Positions 48,617 through 61,154 of a DNA stretch of 64,000 bases are shown here, in pieces. The translations under genes were made by a program, and so were the position numbers. The notes under the pieces are model-generated. The model made no database searches. It saw only the letters and a program-made list of their open reading frames with translations, and was not told the origin of the DNA. Origin of the DNA: Liolophura sinensis (taxonomy: Eukaryota; Mollusca; Polyplacophora; Chitonida; Chitonidae). Within the stretch, counting starts at the first letter, position 1; the number at the start of each line of letters is the position of its first letter. Where the stretch lies: NCBI RefSeq assembly GCF_032854445.1, contig NC_088303.1:32187501-32251500 (forward strand), read 5' to 3'.

Positions 48617-48843
48617 GAAATGACCCTCGAGCCTCTCACCAATGCGGTCGCTGTGAGTTTAAATCCAGTTCATGCTGGCTTCCTCTACGGCCGTACGTGG
48701 GTAGGTCTGCCTGCAACCTGCGGATGGTCGTGGGTTTCCCCCGGGCGGTGCCCGGTTTCCTCCCACCATAATGTTAGTCACCATCGTATAAGTGATATAT
48801 TCTTGAGTGCGGCGTAAAATACAAATGGCATAAATAAATAAAT
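48617..48843 (+). mobile_element. SINE family A, 5'-truncated
   Basis: Retains the part after box A: CCTCTCACCAATGCGGTCGC, a box B-like GTTTAAATCC, the full body including CCCCCGGGCGGTGCCCGG, and an AATAAATAAAT tail. The box A head is missing. Confidence 0.88.
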
Positions 48844-49697
48844 CAAAAGTAGAATATGAATTCGAAATGAATGGAACCAAATGTATTAGAGGTATGGTGT
48901 TTTTATGTCTAGAGCATCGCTGTATTTTGCATGGAGACACGTCTTTGGACAACTTTAATGATGTTGTACTCTAGAATTGTACAGTATTAGTGGAGTATTG
49001 CTATATGTTGGAAGGGATGTTGCTTTATAGAAGGACATCAGAATTTTTTTTTATTGGCGCGCAAAATATTTCCTTTTTGCGGATTAGCAGTGGTAACAGG
49101 GATAGATCTGATTTCCTACGTTTTGAGTCATTCATTGGATATTTTATTTCTTTATTAGATTTTATTTCAGGTTCCAGTCAATAGAATACATAATAATAAA
49201 TAAATACTGAGGTTACCTGTATGATAATATATATGAGATTACATATAATCAGACAGTGTATTAAAACAGAGTATGACAGCATTTACCTTATTTAACTTAA
49301 TGAACACGGACATCTGAGGTCCATAGAGTAACTGTCGTTTGATTGTTACTGGATGATTAAGTAAGACATTAAGACGTATAATAACGCTATATTATCAATA
49401 CACTTTATATTGGAGAAATGCTGTTGATTTCAAATGGCGATTTCCATTAACATACTGCATTGCTATATATATGTGTATATTGGAATCGAGTTGTATGACA
49501 GTGCAATTTGAGATGCAGAGGTTTTATGACGGTAGTAAACTTCATTCTCGGAATGTGTTGTGTTGTGTTGTGGAGACATGCGGTTTTAAGAAGGCACGTA
49601 CGATTTCAGGCGTGTACCACGATATAGTAGGAAATGTTTCATGTTTTTGGAGACAGATCCTGTCAGAATGGAGTTGCTGAGGCGACATGATATACAT

Positions 49698-49790
49698 CGT
49701 GTTTCCTCCAGCCATAATGCTGCATGGCCGACGTCGTATACTCCTTATTCTTGAGTACAGCGTAAAACACCGATTATATAATTAAACAGA
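49698..49790 (+). mobile_element. SINE family A tail fragment
   Basis: TGTTTCCTCCAGCCATAATG and TTCTTGAGTACAGCGTAAAA, then a degenerate A/T tail. It lies directly left of the MITE at 49.8 kb. Confidence 0.75.
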
Positions 49791-49798
49791 TATGTATG

Positions 49799-50075
49799 TA
49801 ACACTGACAGGAAAGTTTGGGTTAACTGACTTAAAAATCTGAGTAATTCAATGGCGCTATTTCGACTCAGAAAATTTAATCAGTTGAGCATGTTAGCAAA
49901 GCGATGGACCATTCCTGTGGGTTTTTCTACTAACCAAATGAGTCAAAATATAACCAGCTGAGTCTCTTGACTGAGTCGAGTTATAAACCAGCTGAGTCTC
50001 TTGACTGAGTCGAATTAGCTCCACTGAATTACTCAGATTTTTGAGTCAGTTGACCCAACTTATCTCTCAGTGTAT
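49799..50075. mobile_element. MITE (family 2), about 273 bp, ~50-bp terminal inverted repeats
   Basis: Left ACACTGACAGGAAAGTTTGG then CTTAAAAATCTGAGTAATTC; right GAATTACTCAGATTTTTGAG then CCAACTTATCTCTCAGTGT. The arms are about 85-90% complementary over roughly 50 bp. TA lies at both borders. The centre holds a direct repeat of CAGCTGAGTCTCTTGACTGA (49958 and 49990 regions). Non-coding. Confidence 0.85.
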
Positions 50076-50534
50076 AAATTCTAGTAGTAATCTCATTACC
50101 GCATGGGACTACTGTGTTTTGAAGATACACTGTTTCCGAAAGAAGTATGGGTTGCCTTTAGAAGGTACCGTCTTACAGTATGCTTTATGTAACTGGTGTA
50201 TTTTGGAGATGTACAGGACAACATATCTAGAAAGAAACACTTAATTCACGTATAGCAAATGACACTGAGTTGTGATGCGTGCTGTAATAGGGATGGTTGT
50301 ATTACATTCGTGCCTGAATATACAATGCTTGTGTTGTCAGAAATGCGTATCTATATAATGTTTTCAAGAACAGTAGTTCGTCCTTAATTCACATTTGTTT
50401 GCCCACAAATGAGAATTATATGGGCATATTTTTATTCAGCGTATGATTAGATTATAATTAAAGTATACTCTCTTGCAGTATACCGCATTGTGAACTAGTT
50501 ATCTCTGACTGATGCTGTGCATAGTGTCCAACAA

Positions 50535-50690
50535 CAGTGGTATGTAATACGGTCACATCCAGCATGTGTGGTGTAGTCATCTAGGCCGATATGTGCTGGA
50601 GTGATCCAGCTGGTATGATATATATCGCAGTTGGTGTGATATATATCGCAGTTGGTGTGATATATATCGCAGTATAGGCTTGTATTCATC
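50535..50690. repeat. Diverged outlier units and 21-bp triplication beside the 64-bp array
   Basis: GTTGGTGTGATATATATCGC occurs in three near-identical tandem copies around 50.60-50.67 kb. It is preceded by sequence (ACATCCAGCATGTGTGGTGT) that matches the start of the 64-bp unit. This looks like old array material left outside the homogenised core. Confidence 0.65.
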
Positions 50691-50744
50691 CTCACTCGCA
50701 TTTGCAATTGTTCCTCGCACCATATTATGCAAGTCTCATTCTAC

Positions 50745-50802
50745 TTGTTAGTAAAATTTTCTTGAGTATGACATAAAACACCTATCATATAAATAAATAC
50801 AT
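50745..50802 (+). mobile_element. SINE family A tail fragment beside the 64-bp array
   Basis: TTTTCTTGAGTATGACATAA and AACACCTATCATATAAATAA. Confidence 0.65.
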
Positions 50803-50814
50803 TGTATATAACGT

Positions 50815-52640
50815 TACACTGAGTAACATCCAGCTTGGGTGGTATATATTTTAGTGATATATTCATCTGCACTGATATATAATAGAGTGGCATCTGGCTG
50901 AATTATGTGGTATATATATTACTGTGACATATTCGTACGTGCTTATATATAATTGAGTTACAGTCAGGTTGTGTGGCATATATTTGTTTGATTGATGTTT
51001 TAAGCCATGCTCAAGAATATTTTGATCTTTACGACATATCCGTATGGGCTTATATATAACTGAGTTACACTCAGCTTGTGTGGTGTTATATTGCAATGGC
51101 ATATCTGCGTGGGTTCATACATAACCGAGTTACACTCAGCTTGTGTGGTGTATATTGCAGTGACATATCCGTATGCGTTTATATATAACCAAGTTACACT
51201 CAGCTTGTGTGGTGTATATTGCAGTGACATATCCGTATGCGTTTATATATAATTGAGTTACACTCAGCTTGTGTGGTGTATATTGCAGTGACATCCGTAT
51301 GCGTTTATTTATAATTGAGTTACACTCGGCTTGTGTGGTGTATATTGCAGTGACATATCCGTATGCATTTATGTATAATTGAGTTACACTCGGCTTGTGT
51401 GGTGTATATTGCAGTGACATATCCGTATGCGTTTATATATAATTGAGTTACACTCAGCTTGTGTGGTGTATATTGCAGTGACATCCGTATGCGCTTATAT
51501 ATAATTGAGTTACACTTAGCTTGTGTGGTGTATATTGCAGTGACATATCCGTATGCGTTTATATATAATTGAGTTACACTCGGCTTGTGTGGTGTATATT
51601 GCAGTGATATATCCGTATGCGTTTATATATAATTGAGTTACACTCGGCTTGTGTGGTGTATATTTCAGTGACATATCCGTATGCGTTTATATATAATTGA
51701 GTTACACTCAGCTTGTGTGGTGTATATTGCAGTGACATCTGTATGCGTTTATATATAATTGAGTTACACTTAGCTTGTGTGGTGTATATTGCAGTGATAT
51801 ATCCGTATGCGTTTATATATAATTGAGTTACACTCAGCTTGTGTGGTGTTATATTGCAATGACATATCCGTATGCGTTTATATATAATTGAGTTACACTC
51901 AGCTTGTGTGGTGTATATTGCAATGACATATCTGCATGGGTTTATACATAACCGAGTTACACTCAGCTTGTGTGGTGTATATTGCAATGACATATCTGCA
52001 TGGGTTTATACATAACCGAGTTACACTCAGCTTGTGTGGTGTATATTGCAGTGACATATCCGTATGCGTTTATATATAATTGAGTTACACTCGGCTTGTG
52101 TGGTGTATATTGCAGTGACATATCCGTATGCATTTATATATAACTGAGTTACACTCGGCTTGTGTGGTGTATATTGCAGTGACACATCCGTATGCATTTA
52201 TGTATAATTGAGTTACACTCAGCTTGTGTGGTGTATATTGCAGTGACATATCCGTATGCATTTATATATAATTGAGTTACACTCGGCTTGTGTGGTGTAT
52301 ATTGCAGTGACACATCCGTATGCATTTATATATAATTGAGTTACACTCAGCTTGTGTGGTGTATATTGCAATGACATATCCGTATGCGTTTATATATAAT
52401 TGAGTTACACTCGGCTTGTGTGGTGTATATTGCAGTGACACATCCGTATGCATTTATGTATAATTGAGTTACACTCAGCTTGTGTGGTGTATATTGCAAT
52501 GACATATCCGTATGCGTTTATATATAATTGAGTTACACTCGGCTTGTGTGTTATATATTACAGTGACATATTGATCCGCGCTAATATGACTTAATTCACA
52601 TCCAACTTGTTTGGTATATATTTGTCGCTGTGGTATATCC
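50815..52640. repeat. 64-bp satellite-like array, about 25-28 units
   Basis: The unit starts GTTACACTCAGCTTGTGTGG, then TGTATATTGCAGTGACATAT, then CCGTATGCGTTTATATATAA. Starts at 51193 and 51257 fix the period at 64 bp; a few units are 2-4 bp shorter. Central units are nearly identical, while units before 51.05 kb and after 52.55 kb are strongly diverged. A SINE fragment interrupts a monomer near 51.0 kb. Confidence 0.95.
50985..51040 (-). mobile_element. SINE family A fragment inside a 64-bp monomer
   Basis: Plus-strand TTGATTGATGTTTTAAGCCA and TGCTCAAGAATATTTTGATC interrupt a satellite monomer between its GTGTGGCATATATTTG part and its ATATCCGTATGGG part. Confidence 0.7.
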
Positions 52641-54564
52641 ATCTGCACCGATTTATAATACAATGATTTCCAGGTGATGTCCATCGGACATATTATCTCC
52701 GTGCCCAGGTGTAGCGAGCCAAACTCACAGACATACTGCCTCACACAGCTGGCCTTAATAATACAGTGATGCACAGTTACCTACAGTGATATATAGTCAC
52801 GCGGAAGTCGGTCCGGCTCAGCACATGCGTTCACAGCTTCGCACACGCCCACACAATTGTTTTAAGCGGATTGCCTCCGTGGTGAGTGTCACAGTCAAAT
52901 AATGACTCCGACAAAACACAACTGTGGGGTCAGCTATATGACCTACTTTCACAATATGATTCGTTAGGTTGGAGAATTCCCCCTTCAAAATGCAAAGGGA
53001 ATTATCTTCTTAGTGTAATTATTTGTTTAGGGTAAATATTTGCGTTTTCGCGACACGGCGGGTTACACACACATGCGCATAACGTCCGGGGAGTATTACT
53101 CTCTCACGTAAACCATTCATTAAGCGTGTAGATAATCCTGACAAAGGTAGGTTATGTAGGTTATGCGCAACCTCTGACTTTTTTCATTCTGTGACGTCAC
53201 ATGACTGACCGCAGATTACCAATGACGTCATTAAGGAATATTCTTTGGATTGCATTTGATGTTTTAACTTAAAATGTGCGAACAAACTTTTCTTTTCGTG
53301 GTTCTGTATTTCATCATGGTTTGCTGATAAAAATATGCAGGCCTATGTTTTTCAGAGCATAAGCTGTGGATAAAGAAGCGAAAGGCTGTATCTCACTGTT
53401 GAAAATATTGCCTCGGTGTTGTATTATTAACATCATGATCTGATTTCCTCTCTATCTTCTTTTTTAAATACAGGTTAACACCAGCATTAACATCATTATT
53501 TGAACATAGTCTAAATATTTACGACTTCATGTGTTAGAGGTAAGGTAAACAAAACTCGTGCATCGGGACTCGCTGCCAAGGGAGACTACCATTTTTTTTA
53601 TTGTCCAGAGATCAATAAATAATTAATTTGAAATAATACATGTTATGCAATTATTCTGCATTCGAAAATACAGAAAACTATCATTTGGAATGCACTCGGT
53701 GGCATATTTTTTAAAAGTTGTTTGCTTTTAGACACCATCCAAAAATTTTGTTGTCCAGGGTTTTAATACTCCTTCACAAGAATTAGAAACACAGTGAGTC
53801 ACGATAAGTAAGCATTATAAAAAGAGCTTAGTGTAAGCCGACGTAAAAAGAGTTTATGCTTATTTGATAACGTTATGACGTATAAACCACACCATTTAGA
53901 CACAGTCTTAATGAAAGCAATGCTCGTGCAAAACTTGAAAATGTTTATTCAAAATCTTTCAATACATTTAATTTCAGCTCAACTCTACCAGATCGTAAAA
54001 TAAAACGCCTTTTGTTCTCGAATCTCTCTGTATACAGTTACAAATTGCGTTTTATTATAATAGAATTAAACATAACAAGATGTAGAAATACTGTTGTAAC
54101 AGCCAGTACAGATCTGTATAATAACTGATACCCTCCATCAAAGTGTATACATGTACATGTATGTAGAATACTATGTAGTTCCGACTCCCAACTCACTCAC
54201 CACACACTTCACACATGGACCTACTTTGGAGGGGTTGACTTAACCCCAGCCACAAGCCGGTCACATAGTTTACACTGTCCATGACCGCTCTTCCCCACCC
54301 TCTCTCTCCACCCCATTGGGTCTGTAGTATATCCAGTAAATTGGAATGAAGGCCAAATTAATCTATGTCATTGCACCGACATTCGGACACTGTCTGTGTC
54401 ACATTGGCACTGACAGCAATGCTCTGCCATATAGCGCGTCGGGCAGATTTTCTATAACAACGTGTCTCAGGGTTTTGCTAGTGCTGTATAGGTAGTCTAT
54501 ACTATATGTCGTGTCCCTTATTATAACATCGGTTATTTCGTTCTTATGAAATCATTTCTTATAT
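52641..54564. other. Intergenic, nothing recognised
   Basis: Unique sequence beside the 64-bp array, short ORFs only. Confidence 0.55.
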
Positions 54565-54640
54565 ATGACCATAATGCTGGCGGCCGTCGTATAAGTGACA
54601 TTCTTGAGGACGGCATAAAACACTAATCCAATAAATAAAT
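54565..54640 (+). mobile_element. SINE family A tail fragment
   Basis: CCATAATGCTGGCGGCCGTC, ATTCTTGAGGACGGCATAAA and an AATAAATAAAT tail. Confidence 0.78.
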
Positions 54641-54982
54641 CAGTATATATTATATATGCATATATACAGACAACTCCAATCCAATCAGCTGCGCTACTCT
54701 GAAATGACAAATTAATGAATAAATCAATCAATAAATGAATCAATTACCTTTATTTCAGTCAACCAATCAGCCAATTAATCGAAATGACAAAAAATGTTGC
54801 TTTTTCAAAGTAACATTTAGCAAATGCAAATTTAAAATTTAGGAAATATGTACCTGGACCTCGGTAATGTTTTCCCAAACACGATTAGAAGTTCAGAGGA
54901 TGAAACCACATATATTTACTTGCGTGGTCAAGACAAGTCTCCATTTGGTAAAAATGTGAAGCATTCTTCATAATAGGAAATG

Positions 54983-55243
54983 GTGCCTCCTTGGCAGAGG
55001 TGGTTAGTGTGCCAGCGCGGCGCAATGGCCCAGGAGTCTCGCGCCATGCAACGCGGTCGATGGGAATTCAAGTCCAGCTCATGCTGGCTTCTTCTTCGGC
55101 CATAAGTGATAATTTCTTGCAGCAATCTCCTGATACTTGTGTGTTTCCCCCGGGCTCTGTCCGTTTTCCTCCCAATCCTGGCCGCCGTGGTATAAATGAA
55201 ATATTCTTGAGTAAGGCGTAAAGTACTAATGAAATAAATAAAT
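54983..55243 (+). mobile_element. tRNA-derived SINE, family A, near full length
   Basis: Starts GGTGCCTCCTTGGCAGAGGT (box A-like), with box B-like GAATTCAAGTCC near 55.07 kb, body motifs CCCGGGCTCTGTCCG and ATATTCTTGAGTAAGGCGTA, and an AAATAAATAAAT tail. Head to tail are present, with small internal differences from the 29.6-kb copy. Confidence 0.9.
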
Positions 55244-55300
55244 CTAATGGACTAAATGGATGTTTAATGTGAGAAAAGTTGTATTTTCTTACAGCATAAG

Positions 55301-55303
<3 letters not shown>

Positions 55304-55390
<87 letters not shown>
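55304..55390. repeat. (TA)n microsatellite, about 80 bp
   Basis: Uninterrupted alternating TA from about 55304 to 55385. It lies about 60 bp beyond the end of the near full-length SINE at 54983-55243. Confidence 0.97.
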
Positions 55391-55392
<2 letters not shown>

Positions 55393-55584
55393 CAGCCCAT
55401 AAAAATCTGGCTTATGGTTTATGGTTTCAACATTTACAAAAGCACTTTTATGCATCAGCCCTTCTGTCATTCTAGACGGTTCTTTTGGTTCTTTTGAGAG
55501 TGGTAGTTTAACATACATGATATACCTATACAACATTTACAGTCTATATGCACATTCCAAGGCAAGGAATTGGTTTGTTCCCAT

Positions 55585-56022
55585 GCGCTGATATGATTGT
55601 CTGTTTGTTCGGTGTGGTTTGCCGCCATACACTGATTGTCTGTTTGTTCGGTTGTTGTTTCCCGCCATACACGGATATGATTGTCTGTTTGTTCGGTTGT
55701 TGTTTCCCGCCATACACGGATATGATTGTCTGTTTGTTCGGTGTGGTTTGCCGCCATACACTGATTGTCTGTTTGTTCGGTTGTTGTTTTCCGCCATACA
55801 CTGATATGATTGTCTGTTTGTTCGGTTGTTGTTTCCCGCCATGCACTGATATGATTGTCTGTTTGTTCGGTTATTGTTTACGGCCATACACTGATATGAT
55901 TGTCTGTTTGTTCGGTTATTGTTTACGGCCATACACTGATATGATTGTCTGTTTGTTCGGTTATTGTTTACGGCCATACACGGATATGATTGTCTGTTTG
56001 TTCGGTTATTGTTTACGGCCAT
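55585..56022. repeat. 45-bp minisatellite, about 10 copies
   Basis: GATATGATTGTCTGTTTGTT followed by CGGTTRTTGTTT and a CCGCCATACAC or CGGCCATACAC segment. Starts at 55803 and 55848 fix the period at 45 bp. Two units are shortened to about 34 bp. Because 45 is a multiple of three, long ORFs arise on both strands; they are not evidence of a gene. Confidence 0.93.
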
Positions 56023-58180
56023 ACTTAAAGTTTGTCATTAAGGCCCATCGAAATTAAAGGACCACCTATGCATCCCTCCATGAAAGCCCTGGATGTTATT
56101 TTCTGGTCCACTTTATTAATAACAACATCAATGTTTTGGTAATGAGGATGGAAATTTGCCTTGTTCTATTTTGTATATACGTTGCCATTATAACCTGATC
56201 GGCTGCATTCCTTAGCTGCATATATATTATATACTTGTCTAATCTGTCAGATATTTTAGGATTTTGAAGTATAGCGTAAGTGTTGTTCAACATGTCACAT
56301 TCGTGTATTTATATACAGCGTGGCTTCACTCGCTCTATTATCAGACGTAATAATTTGTTGTTGTAGGTCACGGGTGCAAAGATACAATAAATCAATGCAA
56401 TGAAATACCGGTCTGTTTTCGAGCAGGCGACCGGACAACTTTATACATCAGAGTTAAAACAGAGACGACCCCCCTCCCCCCTCCCAAAAAAAAGACTTAA
56501 CATACAAGGGTCAATTGGTGCATGATCCAAGTCTTAAACTAGTCAACGCGCAGACGTCATTATCTAACAATGTGAAGTTTTTATGAGTGAAATCAACACA
56601 CGTATTCCTCTGATCATGGCCCATGGAGTCCGGGGGGTCGGGGGCAATCTTAATGATGCCTGATTAGCTCACCAGTCTCAACAGCAGTTTCGCAATGGCG
56701 AGAAAGAAACATTCGTCTCGTAAACGGCGAACCGTCATTATTGCAGTATTGCTGATGTTTTTTTTCTATTAGCCAAGTAGACCAGCTTTATGGGAGAATG
56801 AGCGTGGTTTTGTTGTCGTGAAGTTAAATTTCGAAATGAGCTTGCGTAGCAGTTTATCGCCGTACACGCATTAACAGTTTTTTATTATTATTTATTTCCA
56901 TAAATGTATAATACTGGCTTTCTTTTTGGCTCTATCTAGCCTAAGACTGCTGCATGTGATTTATACCCTTTCTCTTCAGATATCGTTTTCTTCTTCCTGT
57001 TAAATCGTTAATAATTTTCACTGGTTTAGACTTCCATCCTCAGGTTGGGGTTCAGCCATTATCTGTCCTTCTATCATGAGGCTATAATAACATGCTGGGC
57101 AAATGTAATTACCGAGGAATTGACGCGAATGTTATATGTGTGTTTTGTTTTTGTGCAACCTGCTAATTGCAAAGATAACAATTCTGTCTGGTATGACGAA
57201 AGTCAACCGGGTCAGTGTGTTAAGGATGTATTGGTACCCTAAAGTGACACCCGGCCTTGGCTTATCCCTTGTGCCCTTTAGGGAGCAGCGGTTAATTCAC
57301 CATTTACAAGTCTGGCGTCAGCAGCTGGAGGTGTGGTAAAATAGACGTAGATTTCTTAAGGGCATAAAAACTCAATAGCAAAATGTCGCTCGTTTTAAGC
57401 TATCAGAGGGCCGCTACAATTTCTGACCTCCGCGCTAAGACCCAAGCTTAACAAGACATTTGCACTTCACTTAACAAGACACTTCTACATTTGCTGGTCA
57501 TAAAACAAGGAGTGTTGGATGTCTTATTAGATAAAGTTGGAGACAAAGCTATCGGTGCATTAAAATGTCCTCACATGCTGTATGGACACAGAAATAAGGC
57601 TATGCACCATGGAAATTATGACAAATGTGACATTAGCACTCATTACCTTAGCCCCAGCAGACGCCATTTACTGTTTTTTTATGTTTTCTCTGAATATTTC
57701 CCCACAGTGTTTCACACAAAAATAGGGATAGAACTGCAAGAGAAATTTTAAAGAAATTCTTTACAGGAGATTTGGCCCAAAATTTCACGACGATTGCATG
57801 TACAGAATTAAGAGGGAACTGGATACATGCTGCTAAAAGTACAGCAGAATGTTACACTGAGTAAGGTCATCACGTCCAGTCATTTGGTTCGCCACGTGTT
57901 GTGTTTCTCATGGACTACATAGTTGCCATGTAATTATACTGTGTTCATTAAGAATCATAAGAACAACATTGTATATACGGGCGTTCATACACATTTTAAA
58001 TAATTCTGATTGCACTATTTGACTTTAAGCTAGACTTCCAGTGCTATTTTATACCACAATTATAATATAATGAATTTCCTACCGTGCATGATTAGTTACA
58101 TTCCATTTCACTATGACCGATGTAATCACGTACATATATATTAATCGCAAGTGGTAAGGGACGCACAGACAGCCATTGTT
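56023..58180. other. Intergenic, nothing recognised
   Basis: Unique AT-rich sequence with a short C-rich run near 56.47 kb. Short ORFs without known domains. Confidence 0.55.
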
Positions 58181-58225
58181 TACTTCCGCACACCGTCTCG
58201 CCACATTGTGAAAGTAGTGCCCGGA

Positions 58226-58247
58226 TGACGTCACACCCATGACGTCG
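58226..58247. promoter_or_regulatory. Paired CRE-like sites
   Basis: A perfect palindromic CRE, TGACGTCA, at 58226-58233 and a near-copy, TGACGTCG, at 58240-58247, 14 bp apart in a short CpG-rich stretch (about 58.18-58.29 kb). This arrangement suggests CREB/ATF binding in a distal enhancer or an unrecognised promoter upstream of irx. No gene can be tied to it. Confidence 0.25.
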
Positions 58248-58887
58248 TCGGGATCACGCACCGACCTAGTCTTCTCGCTCGTGCTGTGCAGATTACGGGT
58301 TAACTGCCTTTTTTAAAAACAGATAATCGTCAAGTATTACACGAAAAGATCATGCAGATATCAAAATGTACACACAATAACATCATTATTCATCACGACA
58401 AGTGGACAGAATTAGGCATATAGTTGCTCGAAGTTCGTGGAGATACGTTAATACTATGTGCATAAATTTTCTTACAGATTCTGTTATTTTAAGTTTGTTA
58501 CTTCGATAATGCAATGTTTTTTTTCCCGTAAATTCAAGTGTATCAAATCCATTGAAGAAGGTTCCAAGTAAACGTTGTCAAGATCCATTTTGGTAACAGG
58601 TGTTACCTATAGATAGACAGATCAGTGCATATATTAAACACTATAGCGTTAATGATGTAATTCAAATTCATGATGTCTTAATGTTTTAAATATATGATCG
58701 ATTGAAATAATTCTCTGCTAACGGGTATAGTGAAAGACCCATTTATATATATGAAAGCTTCCCCTTCCTACACGCAGTTTAGATCATCATTGAAAAATAT
58801 AACAATTTTGTTTCATACAGAATACTTATGTGTAATGTATGTTTTGCATGATACAAACGGCTTGACAAACCATGCAGCGGTTATGTT

Positions 58888-59056
58888 TTGTTTGTTTGAT
58901 CTATCTTTGACATGTTTTTCTGGAATATTTCACAGATATGACGGCAGTAACGTTTACAATGACGGTGAAACCCGGACTGCTTGGGGTAAATCATCCCACT
59001 TCTCTTCTTACCTGACGAACCACTCCTGGTAATTAACACGAAAAAACAAAACAAAA

Positions 59057-59107
<51 letters not shown>

Positions 59108-59160
59108 AAAAAACAAACAAGCGAGAGCTGGGTTCGAACTCGCGACTCATTGGCCAAGAC
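58888..59160 (-). mobile_element. Decayed SINE split by a CAA microsatellite
   Basis: Plus-strand GGAATATTTCACAGATATGA and ACGGTGAAACCCGGACTGC are a diverged family A body. Beyond the CAA run, AGCTGGGTTCGAACTCGCGA is the antisense of a box B-like GGTTCGAA sequence. Confidence 0.55.
59057..59106. repeat. (CAA)n microsatellite
   Basis: About 16 CAA repeats flanked by A-rich sequence, lying inside a decayed SINE. The CAA expansion separates the SINE's tail-side part from its tRNA-like box B part. Confidence 0.95.
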
Positions 59161-60600
59161 CTGTGCCGAGAATAACATTTTATTCAAATGAGTGTCGCTA
59201 TGACATAAAATACATGACACTGTGGTTCTGTAAATACAATGTAGAAAGTTCACACTGCATAGGAAAGGGACTAAGGGACTAAAAGAAACATCTTTTCTTC
59301 TAAATGGCACGTGTGCGTGTAACGTGTCATATCCTCAATTCTTAGCATATATCGGCTGTTGAGGCCTGTATTTGATGTACACGTATATGCTAATGACAAT
59401 ATCCTGTATGAAAATAAAATTCAAAATTTATTCTTAAAATGCGTGTAAATGGTGTGTCTTGATTTCTCAAATCTTGCATATGGAGGATTACAGGCCTGGA
59501 TAATGTTCAACAGGAAGATGGCGGTGATATTGTATTGTATCGCATTGTATATCGTATACGATAACAGACTTTATCGCATCTCCGTTGTAATACGTGCTGT
59601 ACCGATTAGTACTATACAGCTGTAGGTAATTTTACTAAACCGACATAAATGTGCACATTACTAAACCATCAATAAGCACTATATCCAGAGACAGGTTAAG
59701 TGCAGGAAAGCTATAAAGAGGACTGGATGCCGAGTGATAAGGTATAGCTGTGTTCACATCTGTTACGACATGCTAATGGGTAGCACTAACCAGATACAAA
59801 TGTGACCAAATTGCTGCACAAAAATCGCACACACCTGACTGGTTTGGTCAGCGATCGGTTACTAGAAGAGGTCATTAAGGCAGTGCCCTGCCCTGTGTCC
59901 GAGTGAAATGAGCCTGGGAAATGTCCGTGGGATGATTGCAGTAGTCATTGCATATACACGGTACATATACTGACTGATCGGCAGTAGACAAGGGGACGTC
60001 ACTGCGTAAAACCCAAACGACCGGCTATAGAGGCCAGCGAGCGGTACAAATCTATAAAATATGATAACTGGATAAAAGTGATTTTTCCGCCTCCAAAATT
60101 ACACCTTAACTGACACGGATTACTCACACGTGCAAATGAAAGTAGTTCTATTTCGGTCAAGAGCTTCTCCATTCCAAAGTGTTGATTAGGCATGTTGGGG
60201 TTCTTTTCTTTTTTGCTGTTGATTCTAGGCCCATACCATCGTTAAATAGAATTAAGCAACTGAAATCACGACCCCGTTAGCTAAACAAGCTTGAAACACA
60301 AAGGGACAAAGAAAATAATGTTTACTACTCAGTTAAATTAATTTTTCATCTACCTTACTCAATACAATAATCACCCATCAGGGAAAGATAGAGGAATTAA
60401 GAAATTGCTCAACTTTGATATATATATATAAAATAAGTATTCAAATACGCCAAAAGCAGCCACGAGCCTGATATACACAAAATGAGGATATATGAGAACC
60501 TTGTGTCGAGTATCACAGGACTGATGAGTACACGTGTTAGTCCACAGACCCGTACATTTATTATCATATAGCGAACAGTCTGGAAGTCTTCTGTGTACTG
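59161..60600. other. Intergenic, nothing recognised
   Basis: Unique AT-rich sequence. Confidence 0.55.
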
Positions 60601-61154
60601 AGGTGAAATTGACCGTGTCAGGTAAGTACGCGTCAATCAGGGGTGAGAGCGCGAGCTAATTAAAGAGGCGTGGCTGTTGGGCGTGCAGGTGTTAAAGGAG
60701 GTGGAGTCAGGATGGGTCGCACACCACCCTGCCGGATCACAGCCCATGCACCAGACACACGCCAGAGACAGGCCTGTTTATCGGTTGTCAAAATGTTTTG
60801 GTGTGTTGGCGTTACGTCACGTCACGTGGATTGCAAGGCGACGTCTGCATGCATGGACGACTGGTTTGTATTAAAAAAGGGGACAATCACAACAGTCCTG
60901 TCTTCTGTAAACCAAATGAACAACCCAGATTGCAAATTGGTATGCTTCATTTCCAAATCATCCAACAACCACATAAAGAACAAATAAATTTATTGGAAAT
61001 AAATCAGCTTCGTGCAAATTATAAGCTGGGATACGCAACTCAAGTAGCCCATCTCTCGCCATTCGTCTCCCTCCCTACCCCAGGAGCGGTATAGGTCCGG
61101 AGACGCCCGGACTGTCGGTGCCAGCAGCCGGAGTCAGCCGTCTGAGACTACCCA

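Noticed and set aside
51136-51993. Minus-strand ORFs of 94-139 codons in the 64-bp array
   Set aside because: The unit is not a multiple of three, so the same repeat is read in rotating frames; there is no conserved protein, and the breaks follow monomer variation.
50815-52640. Regularly spaced repeat considered as a CRISPR array
   Set aside because: The whole 64-bp unit is repeated; there are no unique spacers and the genome is animal.
55548-56057. 169-codon plus-strand ORF and a 161-codon minus-strand ORF
   Set aside because: Both arise because the 45-bp repeat unit is a multiple of three; translations are simple repeats and both strands are equally open.
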